DNA from: Streptomyces sp. 1222.5
GTDB taxonomy: Bacteria > Actinomycetota > Actinomycetes > Streptomycetales > Streptomycetaceae
Assembly: GCF_900105245.1 (NCBI RefSeq)
Contig: NZ_FNSZ01000001.1
Span: forward strand, 2,542,001-2,606,000
Direction of reading: 5' to 3'
DNA: 64,000 nucleotides
In this document: in pieces, positions 43,776 through 52,923 of the stretch
Layout: each line of letters opens with the position of its first letter
Numbering within the stretch: the stretch's first letter is position 1
Made by a program: the position numbers and the translations under genes
The notes under the pieces: model-generated
Databases searched by the model: none
Told to the model about the DNA's origin: nothing
Seen by the model: only the letters and a program-made list of their open reading frames with translations

Positions 43776-44554
43776 CGGTTCTCCTCCACATCTTCGGGTC
43801 CTTCGGGTCCTGGGGATACGGCCGCCGCGGCCCGTCGCTCCGGCCCGCCGCGGCGCCCCTCGACGAACAGCGCGACCGGCGCCGCCAGCGCCGCCACCAG
43901 GACGGGCACGCCGGCCGGCAGGACGGGCAGCAGGGTGAGACCCAGCAGGACCGCGAGGCCCGCGACCGCACGTTCGGTGGTGGTCTTGAGCATCGGCGCG
44001 AGCAGCGCCAGGAACACTGCGGGCCCGGCCGCGTCCAGGCCCCACGCGCGCGTGTCGCCGATGGCCTTGGCGCCCAGCGCGCCGAGCAGCGTGGTGAGGT
44101 TCCACAGCACGTACAGGCTGAGCCCGGTGACGGTGAAGCCGATCCGGGCCGCACGCCGCGTCGGCTGGGCGAGGGTGACCGCGGTGGTCTCGTCGATCAC
44201 CCACTGGGCGGCGAACGGCCGTACCGCGCGCGGAAGGGCGAGCACCTGCGACAGGCGCAGCCCGTAGAACGCGTTGCGCACCCCCAGGAAGAAGGCGCCG
44301 GCGGCGGCCGTGAACGGGTTCCCGCCGGCGGCGAGTGCTCCGACCAGGGCGAACTGCGAGGCGCCGGTGAAGACCAGGAGGCTGAGCGCGCAGGTCTGGA
44401 GGAGGCCGAGTCCGCTTCCCGCCGAGGTCACCCCGAAGGCGAATCCCGACAGGCCGACGGCCACGCCGACGCCGAGCGCGTCCCTGACGACGGACGCGTC
44501 CGGTTTCTCCGTGCTGTCGGCGGTCATGTCCGCCGTTGCTGTTTGCTCTGCCAC
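43772..44554 (-). CDS. azlC: Branched-chain amino acid exporter subunit AzlC
   Basis: A 260-aa membrane protein of the AzlC family with about five to seven helices. Characteristic motifs are SGFAFGVTSAGSGLGLLQ, LLVFTGASQFALVGALAAGG and FLGVRNAFYGLRLS. The GTG start at 44554 begins VAEQTATADM, 23 nt after the AraC regulator gene on the same strand, suggesting an araC-azlC-azlD operon. The family exports branched-chain amino acids in Bacillus; here that is inferred. Confidence 0.9.
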   Translation of the reverse strand: MAEQTATADMTADSTEKPDASVVRDALGVGVAVGLSGFAFGVTSAGSGLGLLQTCALSLLVFTGASQFALVGALAAGGNPFTAAAGAFFLGVRNAFYGLRLSQVLALPRAVRPFAAQWVIDETTAVTLAQPTRRAARIGFTVTGLSLYVLWNLTTLLGALGAKAIGDTRAWGLDAAGPAVFLALLAPMLKTTTERAVAGLAVLLGLTLLPVLPAGVPVLVAALAAPVALFVEGRRGGPERRAAAAVSPGPEGPEDVEENR

Positions 44555-44577
44555 GCCTCGCACGCTACGGGCGGACG

Positions 44578-45591
44578 TCAGCGCGGGTCTTGTACGTTCT
44601 TGCGCTCGCGCTGGTAGGCGCCCGGGGGCACGCCGACGATCCGCGCGAAGTGCCGGTTGAGGTGGGGCTGGTCGGTGAAGCCGACGGCGACGGCGGCCTC
44701 GGCCGGGACCGTCCCCGCGTCCAGCAGGAGCCGCGCGCGGCGCACCCGCGCGTCGGTCAGCCAGGTGTGCGGTGGCATGCCGTAGGCGTCGCGGAACGCC
44801 CGCAGCAGCGCGAACGGGCTCGTGCCGAAGTCGGCGGCTAGCTGTTCCAGGGTCGGCGGCTCGGCCATCCGCTCCTCCAGCACGGCACGCGCGCGTGCGG
44901 CGATGCGGGCTCCGGCGCTCGGTGTCCGCCGCTGGGGCCGCGGGCCACCGTTCAGCCGCAGCAGCCGCGTCACGGCGACCCGCAGCAGGGTGTCGGCGGC
45001 CAGTGCGTTGCCCTCGTCGGCGGCGCGGAGCACCTGGTGGACCAGGCGGACGGTGTACGGATCGTCGAGGACGGGGCTGACGAATCCCGGGCTGCCCTTC
45101 AGTGTGCTGGTCTCGGCGGCTATCGCGGAGACGACCTCGGGCGAGGGGTAGAGGGCGCCGTACCGCCAGCCCTCCGGGACGCCGGCCCGGCCGGTGTGCG
45201 GGGTGTCGGGGTTGACCAGCGCGAGGGCTCCGGCGCCGGCGGACACGTCGGAGCCGCCGTGGTGGAAGACCTCCATCCCGTCGGCGATGGCCGCGATCAC
45301 GAAGTGCTCGTGGGTGTGGCGGACGAAGGTCTTGCTGACGTACCGGGCCCGGAGCAGGTCGACACCGGGCAGCTCCTCGTACCGCCAGTGCCGCGCCCGT
45401 TCCAGCGACCGCCCCGAGCCGGGCCGACCAGAGTCGGGGCGATGGGGACCGAGGCGATCCGAAGCGAGCCGATCCGAAACCGGCCGATCGGAACCGGGGC
45501 GATCCGACGCCGGTCGATCCGAGGCGGACCGGTCCGAACCGAGCCGGCCCCCGGTCGGCCGGTCCTCGCCCCGTCCACCTGTTCCCTCCAT
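44578..45591 (-). CDS. AraC-family transcriptional regulator
   Basis: A 337-aa regulator. Residues 1-60 are a repeated [A/G/P]-S-D-R-P pentapeptide encoded by 15-bp DNA repeats. The AraC arm/cupin domain starts near residue 70 (TFVRHTHEHFVIAAIADG, GALALVNPDTPHTGR). The C-terminal double helix-turn-helix runs from about 235 (LEQLAADFGTSPFALLRAFRDAYG; VAVGFTDQPHLNRHFARIVGVPPGAYQRER). ATG 45591. It likely controls the azlCD genes 23 nt downstream and is divergent from lhr. Confidence 0.9.
   Translation of the reverse strand: MEGTGGRGEDRPTGGRLGSDRSASDRPASDRPGSDRPVSDRLASDRLGPHRPDSGRPGSGRSLERARHWRYEELPGVDLLRARYVSKTFVRHTHEHFVIAAIADGMEVFHHGGSDVSAGAGALALVNPDTPHTGRAGVPEGWRYGALYPSPEVVSAIAAETSTLKGSPGFVSPVLDDPYTVRLVHQVLRAADEGNALAADTLLRVAVTRLLRLNGGPRPQRRTPSAGARIAARARAVLEERMAEPPTLEQLAADFGTSPFALLRAFRDAYGMPPHTWLTDARVRRARLLLDAGTVPAEAAVAVGFTDQPHLNRHFARIVGVPPGAYQRERKNVQDPR
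45436..45540 (-). repeat. Seven 15-bp tandem repeats inside the AraC gene
   Basis: Units of 15 bp at 45451, 45466, 45481, 45496, 45511 and 45526 resemble SSSNCGATCCGAANC on the plus strand, with a degenerate copy at 45436-45450. They encode SDRP-type pentapeptides at the AraC N-terminus. Confidence 0.85.
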
Positions 45592-45670
45592 GCACTCATT
45601 CTCCGCCCCACCACCCGTGACCAGCCTCCGGCCCCGCCTCGGCGCACGACATCAGCCCAGGTCAGCGCGA

Positions 45671-45693
45671 TTGTCAGTGACCGGGTGCAGGAT
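45671..45693 (+). promoter_or_regulatory. RecA-NDp (PafBC-type) promoter of lhr
   Basis: TTGTCAGTG (45671-45679), 8 nt, CAGGAT (45688-45693). Only the first base of the -10 differs from TAnnnT. The ATG at 45701 follows after 7 nt, predicting a leaderless transcript. Confidence 0.7.
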
Positions 45694-45700
45694 GGGAGGC

Positions 45701-48700
45701 ATGGTCAGCTCCGCACACCGAGCCCTCGACGGCTTCTCGCCCGCGACCCGCGGCTGGTTCACGGGGGCGTTCTCCGCGCCCACCGCGGCCCAGGCCGGCG
45801 CGTGGCAGGCCATCGGGGCGGGCTCGGACGTGCTGGTGGTCGCCCCGACCGGCTCCGGCAAGACGCTGGCCGCGTTCCTCGCCGCCCTGGACCAGCTGGC
45901 CTCCAGCCCGCCGCCGGCCGACCCGAAGAAGCGCTGCCGGGTGCTCTACGTGTCTCCGCTGAAGGCGCTGGCTGTCGACGTCGAGCGCAACCTGCGCAGC
46001 CCGCTGACCGGCATCCGTCAGGAGTCCGTGCGCCTGGGGCGGCCCGAGCCCGAGATCAGGGTCGGCATCCGCTCCGGCGACACCCCGGCCGCGGAGCGGC
46101 GCGCCCTGTCCACGCGCCCGCCGGACATCCTCATCACCACTCCCGAGTCGCTGTTCCTGATGCTGACCTCGGCGGCGCGGGACGCGCTGACCGGCGTGGA
46201 GACGGTGATCCTGGACGAGGTGCACGCGGTCGCGGGCACCAAGCGCGGCGCCCACCTCGCGCTCTCCCTGGAGCGGCTGGACGAGCTGCTGCCGAAGCCC
46301 GCCCGCCGGATCGGCCTGTCCGCGACCGTCCGCCCGGTGGACGAGATCGCCCGGTTCCTGTCGCCGCGCCGCAAGGTGGAGATCGTCCAGCCGGAGTCGG
46401 GCAAGGAGTTCGACCTCTCCGTGGTCGTCCCGGTCGAGGACATGGGCGAGCTGGGCGGCGCCCCGGCGGCGGACGCGGCCGAGGGCGGGGAACGGCCGTC
46501 GATCTGGCCGCACGTGGAGGAGCGGATCGCCGACCTGGTGCAGTCCCATCGCTCCACGATCGTCTTCGCCAACTCCCGGCGGCTGGCGGAGCGCTTGTGC
46601 AACCGGCTGAACGAGATCGCGTACGAGCGGGCGACCGGCGAGACCCTGGACGAGCACCACTCCCCCGCCGAGCTGATGGGCGGCTCCGGTGCCGCGGCGG
46701 GCGCGCCCCCGGTGATCGCCCGGGCGCACCACGGTTCGGTGTCCAAGGAGCAGCGCGCCCTGGTGGAGGAGGACCTGAAGGCGGGCCGGCTGCCCGCCGT
46801 GGTCGCCACGTCCAGCCTCGAGCTGGGCATCGACATGGGCGCCGTGGACCTCGTCGTCCAGGTGGAGTCCCCGCCCTCCGTCGCTTCCGGTCTGCAGCGC
46901 GTCGGCCGCGCGGGACACCAGGTCGGCGCCGTCTCCACGGGTGTCGTCTTCCCCAAGTACCGGGGCGACCTCGTGCAGTCCGCCGTCGTCACCGAACGGA
47001 TGCGCACCGCTTCCATCGAGTCCCTGCGGGTGCCCGCGAACCCGCTGGACGTGCTCGCGCAGCAGCTGGTCGCGATGACGGCGCTGGACACCTGGCAGTT
47101 CGACGACCTGCTGGCCATGGTCCGCCGTGCGGCGCCCTTCGCCTCGCTGCCCGAGTCGGCGTTCACGGCGACCCTCGACATGCTCGCGGGCCGCTATCCG
47201 TCCGACGCGTTCGCGGAGCTGCGCCCGCGCGTGGTGTGGGACCGCGTGACCGGCGAGATCAACGGCCGCCCGGGCGCCCAGCGGCTGGCCGTCACCTCCG
47301 GCGGCACGATTCCCGACCGCGGCCTGTTCGGGGTCTTCCTCGCCGGTTCCGACCCGAAGAAGGGCGGCGGCCGGGTCGGCGAACTCGACGAGGAGATGGT
47401 CTACGAGTCCCGGGTGGGGGACGTCTTCACGCTGGGCACGAGTTCCTGGCGGATCGAGGACATCACCCGCGACCGGGTCCTGGTCTCCCCCGCGCCGGGT
47501 GTGCCGGGCCGGCTGCCGTTCTGGAAGGGCGACCAGCTCGGCCGCCCGCTGGAGCTGGGCCGGGCGGTGGGAGCGTTCCTGCGCGAGGTCGGCTCGCTCT
47601 CCAAGGACGACGCCCGGCTGCGTCTGCTCACGGCGGGTCTGGACGCCTGGGCGGCGGACAACGTGCTGTCGTACCTGGACGAGCAGCGCGAGGCCTGCGG
47701 TCATGTCCCGGACGACCGGACCATCGTCGTGGAGCGCTTCCGGGACGAGCTGGGCGACTGGCGGGTGGTGGTCCACTCCCCCTTCGGTGCTCAGGTCCAC
47801 GCCCCGTGGGCGCTCGCCCTGGGCGCCCGTCTGTCCGAGCGGTATGGCATGGACGCGCAGGTCATGCACGCCGACGACGGAATCGTGCTGCGCCTGCCCG
47901 ACGCCGACCTGATGGGCCTCGACCTGCTCGACCAGGAGCCAATGAAGGCGGGCACCGAGTACGACAGCGAGCAGGCGCCCATCGGGGCGGCGGACGTCCT
48001 CTTCGAGAAGGGCGAGGTCGACCAGATCGTCACCGACCAGGTCGGTGGCTCGGCCCTGTTCGCCTCCCGGTTCCGCGAGTGCGCGGCGCGTGCGCTCCTG
48101 CTGCCACGCCGCAATCCCGGCAAGCGCACCCCGCTGTGGCAGCAGCGTCAGCGGGCGGCGCAGCTGCTCCAGGTGGCGAGCGAGTTCGGGTCGTTCCCGA
48201 TCGTCCTGGAAGCGATCCGCGAATGCCTCCAGGACGTCTTCGACGTCCCCGGGCTCGTGGAGCTGATGGGCGACATCGAGTCCCGCAAGGTCCGCCTGGT
48301 CGAGGTCACCACCCCCGAGCCGTCCCCGTTCGCCCGTTCCCTCCTCTTCGGGTACGTCGCCCAGTTCCTGTACGAGGGCGACTCCCCGCTCGCCGAGCGC
48401 CGTGCCGCCGCGCTCTCGCTGGACTCCCGGCTGCTGGCCGAACTCCTCGGCCAGGCCGAGCTGCGTGAACTGCTCGACGCGGAGGTGCTGACCGAGCTGG
48501 AGCGCGAACTCCAGTGGCTGACGGAGGACCGCCGGGTCAAGGACGTGGAAGGGGTGGCCGACGTGCTGCGGCTGCTCGGCCCTCTGACCGATGCCGAGCT
48601 GGCCGAGCGGGGCGCGGATCCGCAGTGGGCGCGGGAGCTGGCCGGTGCCCGCCGGGCCATCAAGGTCCGTATCGCCGGTGCCGACCACTGGGCGGCGGTC

Positions 48701-50707
48701 GAGGACGCGGGCCGGCTGCGCGACGCGCTCGGCACGGCGCTGCCGGTCGGTGTCCCCGAGGCGTTCACCGAGCCGGTCAAGGACCCGCTGGGCGACCTCC
48801 TCGCCCGCTATGCCCGCACCCACGGCCCGTTCACCTCGGCCACCGCGGCCGCCCGCTTCGGTCTCGGGGTCGCCGTCACCGAGGGCGCTCTGCAGCGGCT
48901 CGCGGCGAGCGGCCGGGCCGTCCAGGGCGAGTTCCACCCGGCGGGCATCGGCCAGGAATGGTGCGACACGGCCGTGTTGCGCCGTCTGCGCCGCCGTTCC
49001 CTGGCGGCGCTACGGCACGAACTGGAGCCGGTGCCGCCGGCCGCGCTCGCGCAGTTCCTGCCGCAGTGGCAGCACATCGGCAAGGGCCACGGTGTGCGCG
49101 GTGTCGACGGACTGGTGCGCGCCATCGAGCAGTTGCAGGGCGCCTCGGTGCCCGCCTCCGCGCTGGAGAAGCTGGTCCTGCCCTCCCGTGTGGCGAACTA
49201 CACCCCCGCGATGCTGGACGAGCTGACGGCCGCGGGCGAGGTGATCTGGGCCGGCGCGGGTTCCCTGCCCGGCAAGGACGGCTGGGTCTCCCTCTATCTG
49301 GCCGACGCGGCTCCGCTGCTGCTCCCGCCACCGCACCCGCTGGAGCTGACCGCGCTGCACCAGTCGGTCCTCGACGCCCTGTCCGGCGGCTACGGACTGT
49401 TCTTCCGTCAGATCGCCGACCAGGTACGCGCCACCACCCATCCCGACGCCACCGACCCCCAACTGGCCGACGCCCTGTGGGACCTGGCCTGGTCGGGACG
49501 GCTCACCAACGACACGCTGGCGCCGATGCGCTCCCTGCTGGGCTCGGGACGCACGGCGGGCTCGACCGCCCACCGCGCCAAGCGCAGCGTCCCGCGCGGC
49601 CGCTACGGCTCCCTGACCGCCGCCGCCCGCACCGCCTCCCGTACCGGCCCGCCGACCGTCGCCGGCCGCTGGTCCCTGCTCCCCGCCGCGGAACCGGATG
49701 CCACCGTGCGCGCACACGCGCTGGCCCGTCTCCTCCTCGACCGGCACGGGGTGGTCACTCGTGGTGCGGTCGCCGCGGAGGGCGTCGAGGGCGGTTTCTC
49801 GGCCGTGTACCGCGTGCTGTCCGTCTTCGAGGAGAGCGGCCAGGCACGGCGCGGTTACGTGGTCGAGGGTCTGGGCGCGGCCCAGTTCGCCATGGACGGA
49901 GCGGTGGACCGCCTGCGGGCCGTGTCCAACGCCCGCGAGAGGGGCGAGACCCTGCCCGCCCCGGCCACCGCGAACGGCTTCGCGCTGCCGGGCCTTCCGG
50001 ACGGCTTCACCGGTCCGGGCTCCGCGAGCGGGTTCCTGGACGCGAGCGGTGCGGACACCGACGGCGCCCCGCACGGTCACCCGTCCGAAGCTGCCTTCGA
50101 CGGCGCCGACGGGGGGTTCGCGCACCCCGGTCTCGACGGTGACTTCTCCTGGCCGCCGGCGGACCGGCCCACCGCCCGCGACGAGTACGTGTCACCCCGG
50201 GATCTCGCCGACCCCTTCGCCTCCCCCGGCTACGGCGGTCCCCGAGGCGGCGGCCCCACCGGCTACGGCTCGGCCGGGAGCCGGAGTCACGGCAACAGCC
50301 GTCCGTCCGCGCCCGATCCCCGGGCCGTGGTCCTCGCGGCGGCCGACCCGGCGAACGCCTACGGCGCGGCCCTGCCCTGGCCGGAGGCGCCGACCGGAGC
50401 CGGACACAAGGCCGGCCGCAAGGCGGGCTCACTGGTCGTGCTGGTGGAGGGTGAGCTGACGCTGTACATGGAGCGCGGCGGCAAGACACTGCTGGCCTGG
50501 CCCGCCGACCCGGACACCGCCGCCACGGACGACCCCCGCCTGCGCACGGCCGCCGAGGCCCTGGCCGTCGCCGCCCGGGCCGGCTCCCTCGGCACCGTCA
50601 CGGTCGAGCGGATCAACGGCGCCCAGGCGCTGACCTCCCCCGTGGGCCCCCTGCTGGAGGCCGCCGGGTTCGTGGCGACCCCGCGCGGCCTGCGCCTGCG
50701 CGCGTGA
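45701..50707 (+). CDS. lhr: Lhr superfamily 2 DNA helicase
   Basis: A 1668-aa helicase of the Lhr family, which translocates 3' to 5' on single-stranded DNA. Motif I APTGSGKT is near residue 48, motif II DEVH near 170, motif III LSAT near 206, and motif VI QRVGRAGHQ near 400. The Lhr-specific winged-helix and C-terminal cassette follow. A Gly/Pro/Ser/Asp-rich insertion lies at about 1413-1540 inside the C-terminal part; mycobacterial Lhr is about 1510 aa. ATG 45701 is chosen because the RecA-NDp -10 ends 7 nt earlier. The nei2 gene follows in the same direction, as in mycobacteria. Confidence 0.93.
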   Translation: MVSSAHRALDGFSPATRGWFTGAFSAPTAAQAGAWQAIGAGSDVLVVAPTGSGKTLAAFLAALDQLASSPPPADPKKRCRVLYVSPLKALAVDVERNLRSPLTGIRQESVRLGRPEPEIRVGIRSGDTPAAERRALSTRPPDILITTPESLFLMLTSAARDALTGVETVILDEVHAVAGTKRGAHLALSLERLDELLPKPARRIGLSATVRPVDEIARFLSPRRKVEIVQPESGKEFDLSVVVPVEDMGELGGAPAADAAEGGERPSIWPHVEERIADLVQSHRSTIVFANSRRLAERLCNRLNEIAYERATGETLDEHHSPAELMGGSGAAAGAPPVIARAHHGSVSKEQRALVEEDLKAGRLPAVVATSSLELGIDMGAVDLVVQVESPPSVASGLQRVGRAGHQVGAVSTGVVFPKYRGDLVQSAVVTERMRTASIESLRVPANPLDVLAQQLVAMTALDTWQFDDLLAMVRRAAPFASLPESAFTATLDMLAGRYPSDAFAELRPRVVWDRVTGEINGRPGAQRLAVTSGGTIPDRGLFGVFLAGSDPKKGGGRVGELDEEMVYESRVGDVFTLGTSSWRIEDITRDRVLVSPAPGVPGRLPFWKGDQLGRPLELGRAVGAFLREVGSLSKDDARLRLLTAGLDAWAADNVLSYLDEQREACGHVPDDRTIVVERFRDELGDWRVVVHSPFGAQVHAPWALALGARLSERYGMDAQVMHADDGIVLRLPDADLMGLDLLDQEPMKAGTEYDSEQAPIGAADVLFEKGEVDQIVTDQVGGSALFASRFRECAARALLLPRRNPGKRTPLWQQRQRAAQLLQVASEFGSFPIVLEAIRECLQDVFDVPGLVELMGDIESRKVRLVEVTTPEPSPFARSLLFGYVAQFLYEGDSPLAERRAAALSLDSRLLAELLGQAELRELLDAEVLTELERELQWLTEDRRVKDVEGVADVLRLLGPLTDAELAERGADPQWARELAGARRAIKVRIAGADHWAAVEDAGRLRDALGTALPVGVPEAFTEPVKDPLGDLLARYARTHGPFTSATAAARFGLGVAVTEGALQRLAASGRAVQGEFHPAGIGQEWCDTAVLRRLRRRSLAALRHELEPVPPAALAQFLPQWQHIGKGHGVRGVDGLVRAIEQLQGASVPASALEKLVLPSRVANYTPAMLDELTAAGEVIWAGAGSLPGKDGWVSLYLADAAPLLLPPPHPLELTALHQSVLDALSGGYGLFFRQIADQVRATTHPDATDPQLADALWDLAWSGRLTNDTLAPMRSLLGSGRTAGSTAHRAKRSVPRGRYGSLTAAARTASRTGPPTVAGRWSLLPAAEPDATVRAHALARLLLDRHGVVTRGAVAAEGVEGGFSAVYRVLSVFEESGQARRGYVVEGLGAAQFAMDGAVDRLRAVSNARERGETLPAPATANGFALPGLPDGFTGPGSASGFLDASGADTDGAPHGHPSEAAFDGADGGFAHPGLDGDFSWPPADRPTARDEYVSPRDLADPFASPGYGGPRGGGPTGYGSAGSRSHGNSRPSAPDPRAVVLAAADPANAYGAALPWPEAPTGAGHKAGRKAGSLVVLVEGELTLYMERGGKTLLAWPADPDTAATDDPRLRTAAEALAVAARAGSLGTVTVERINGAQALTSPVGPLLEAAGFVATPRGLRLRA

Positions 50708-50752
50708 CCGGCACCGGGCGCCCCGCCCGCCCCACCGTGGCACCCTTGACGC

Positions 50753-51598
50753 ATGCCCGAAGGTGACACGGTCTGGCAGGCCGCGAAGCGGCTGCACGAC
50801 GCCCTCGCCGGCCAGGCGCTGACCCGCAGCGACTTCCGGGTGCCGAAGTACGCGACGGTCGATCTCACCGGCCGCAGGGTGCTCGACACGATCCCGCGCG
50901 GGAAGCACCTGCTCACCCGGTTCGAGGGCGGCCTGACCCTGCACACCCACCTGCGCATGGAGGGGGCGTGGAAGGTGTTCGGCGCGGGCGAGCGCTGGCG
51001 GGGCGGACCGGCGTACCAGATCCGGCTGATCCTGGGCACCGCCGACCGCACGGCCGTGGGTTACCGCCTGCCGGTGCTGGAGCTGCTGCGCACGACCGAG
51101 GAGGAACAGGTCGTCGGCCATCTCGGGCCCGATCTGCTGGGTCCGGACTGGGACCCCGAGCGGGCCCGGGCCAACCTCCTCGCGGACCCGGCCCGGCAGC
51201 TCGGCGAGGCTCTCCTGGACCAGCGCAATCTGGCCGGGATCGGCAACGTGTACAAGAGCGAGCTGTGTTTCCTGCTCGGCGTGACCCCGTGGCTGCCGGT
51301 CGGAGCGCTTCCGGCGGACCGCCTCGAGAAGCTGCCCGCCCTCGCCCAGCGGTTGCTGGAGATGAACCGCGAACGCCCGGTCCGGCAGACCACGGGCCTG
51401 CACCGGTACGACCTGTTCGTCTACGGCCGCGCACCCCGCCCCTGCCTGCGCTGCCGCACCCCCGTCCGCGTGGCCGACCAGGGCGACGGCACCCAGGACC
51501 GCCCCACCTACTGGTGCCCCACCTGCCAGGCGGGCCCCGCACCCGGCCCGGGAGCGCCCCAGCGCTGGCGGGACCGCTACCCCCGCCGCACGGGCTGA
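50753..51598 (+). CDS. nei2: Nei2 Fpg/Nei-family DNA glycosylase
   Basis: A 281-aa base-excision enzyme. It starts P-E-G-D-T-V-W with the catalytic Pro and Glu; the Nei-type start lacks the L of Fpg. GKHLLTRF carries the beta-strand Lys. The helix-two-turns-helix LDQRNLAGIGNVYKSELCF precedes the zinc finger CLRCRTPV and YWCPTCQ. It probably removes oxidised pyrimidines. It lies 45 nt after lhr, forming the lhr-nei2 pair known in actinobacteria, so it should be co-induced from the lhr promoter. Confidence 0.93.
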   Translation: MPEGDTVWQAAKRLHDALAGQALTRSDFRVPKYATVDLTGRRVLDTIPRGKHLLTRFEGGLTLHTHLRMEGAWKVFGAGERWRGGPAYQIRLILGTADRTAVGYRLPVLELLRTTEEEQVVGHLGPDLLGPDWDPERARANLLADPARQLGEALLDQRNLAGIGNVYKSELCFLLGVTPWLPVGALPADRLEKLPALAQRLLEMNRERPVRQTTGLHRYDLFVYGRAPRPCLRCRTPVRVADQGDGTQDRPTYWCPTCQAGPAPGPGAPQRWRDRYPRRTG

Positions 51599-51743
51599 CC
51601 GCCCACCCCGCCCGGCCCCGGCGCCCCGACACTCGAAGCCAACGGCTCGCGGCCGTCGACGCCCGCGGTCACCTGGCCGTTCAAGCACACTCCCGCTCGG
51701 CGCCCCTCGACCCGCGAGCGTTCATCCCCCACCCGCATACCAA

Positions 51744-51773
51744 TTGACGATCCGTCAGAAATGCTCGTACGGT
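51744..51773 (+). promoter_or_regulatory. Predicted promoter of the SDR gene
   Basis: TTGACG (51744-51749), an 18-bp spacer, TACGGT (51768-51773). The ATG at 51780 follows after 6 nt, so the mRNA should be leaderless. Confidence 0.6.
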
Positions 51774-51779
51774 CCCCCC

Positions 51780-52544
51780 ATGGCTCTCACGGCGTACGAC
51801 CTCAGCGGGCGCACCGCGTTCGTCACCGGGGCCGCCGGCGGTATCGGCCGGGCCTCCGCCGTCCTGCTCGCCGAGGCGGGCGCGACCGTGCACTGCGCCG
51901 ACCGCGACCCGGACGGCCTGCACGGCACGGCGGCGCTGATCAAGGACCGCGGCGGCACGGCCCACCCGCACGTCCTCGACGTCACCGACCGGGCCCGGCT
52001 CGCCGAGGCCGTCCGGTCCTGCGGACGCCTCGACGTGCTGGCGGCGATCGCCGGCATCATGCACAGCAGCCCGGTCCTCGACACCCGGGACGAGGACCTC
52101 GACCGGGTGCTGAACGTCAACTTCAAGGGCGTGCTGTACGCCTGCCAGGAGGCGGCCCGGCTGATGCTCGCCAGGGGCACCGGGGGAAGCATCGTCACGA
52201 TGGCGTCCGGCGCGGTCGACACGGGCGGTGCCGGTCTGCTCTGCTACGGCGCGGCGAAGGCGGCCGTGGTACAGCTGACGAAAACGCTGGCCACCGAGGT
52301 GGGCCCGCACGGGATCCGGGTCAACGCGATCGCGCCGGGCTGGGTCCGCACTCCCATGACCGACCGCCACGACCGCGAGGCGCAGGCGCACACCGAGACC
52401 GTGATGGCCCGCATGGCACCGCTCGGCCGGGTCGGCGAACCGGACGACATCGCGCACGCGGTGCTGTACCTGGCCTCGGACGCGTCGGCCTTCACGACGG
52501 GTCAGATACTTCGCCCGAACGGGGGTGTGGCGATGCCCTGGTGA
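51780..52544 (+). CDS. Short-chain dehydrogenase/reductase
   Basis: A 254-aa classical SDR. The NAD(P)-binding motif is TGAAGGIGRA near residue 15, the structural NAG is replaced by AIAGI, the catalytic Ser region is SGAVDTGGA, and the active-site YGAAK lies near 157. The C-terminal VTRTPMTDR-like turn and LASDASAFTTGQILRPNGG are typical of 3-oxoacyl-reductase-like members. An Asp (CADRD) after the second strand suggests NAD preference. The ATG at 51780 is at the predicted transcript start. Substrate unknown. Confidence 0.9.
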   Translation: MALTAYDLSGRTAFVTGAAGGIGRASAVLLAEAGATVHCADRDPDGLHGTAALIKDRGGTAHPHVLDVTDRARLAEAVRSCGRLDVLAAIAGIMHSSPVLDTRDEDLDRVLNVNFKGVLYACQEAARLMLARGTGGSIVTMASGAVDTGGAGLLCYGAAKAAVVQLTKTLATEVGPHGIRVNAIAPGWVRTPMTDRHDREAQAHTETVMARMAPLGRVGEPDDIAHAVLYLASDASAFTTGQILRPNGGVAMPW

Positions 52545-52776
52545 CGTCCCCCACCCGCCAGGCCGCACCCCAGCGTCCCTTCGACACCGCCCCGGAGGCT
52601 CGTCCCATGGGCGCGCAGTGCACCGGGAGGACGCTCAGCCCCCAGCCGCCGGCCACGACGGCTCCTTCCAGCACACCCGAGTCCTCTCCAAGGGCGAGCC
52701 GCAGCACGGCCCACCACCACGCCGCGCCGAGCCCGAGGGCGACCCCCCAGCGCACCGCCCGCACTCGCCCCACCAT
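52492..52776 (-). CDS. Small hypothetical membrane protein
   Basis: A 94-aa protein with a hydrophobic segment WGVALGLGAAWWWAVLRLAL, then EGAVVAGGWGLSVLPVHCAP. The ATG at 52776 has GGAGGTGG 9 nt upstream. I recall similar short ORFs in other streptomycetes. Its last 53 bases overlap the end of the convergent SDR gene. The C-terminal 35 residues are less convincing, so the true stop position is as read, but function and reality remain moderate. Confidence 0.5.
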   Translation of the reverse strand: MVGRVRAVRWGVALGLGAAWWWAVLRLALGEDSGVLEGAVVAGGWGLSVLPVHCAPMGRASGAVSKGRWGAAWRVGDVTRASPHPRSGEVSDPS

Positions 52777-52923
52777 GCCGCCACCACCTCCAGCCGGACG
52801 CTAGACCGCCGCCTGCCCCGGGTGGGAGGCGCATCACGGGGCTCATCGGTGCAACGCCGGACCACACGCCGTCGGCGCGCGGCGACGAGTCGGCGAGCGG
52901 GCGACGAGCCCCGGCCCGCTCGC

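Noticed and set aside
45436..45540. CRISPR array
   Set aside because: The repeats are 15 bp, contiguous and in frame, with no spacers.
45674..48937. 1087-residue antisense open frame across lhr
   Set aside because: Long antisense frames are expected in GC-rich coding DNA. The plus-strand frame holds all the helicase motifs.
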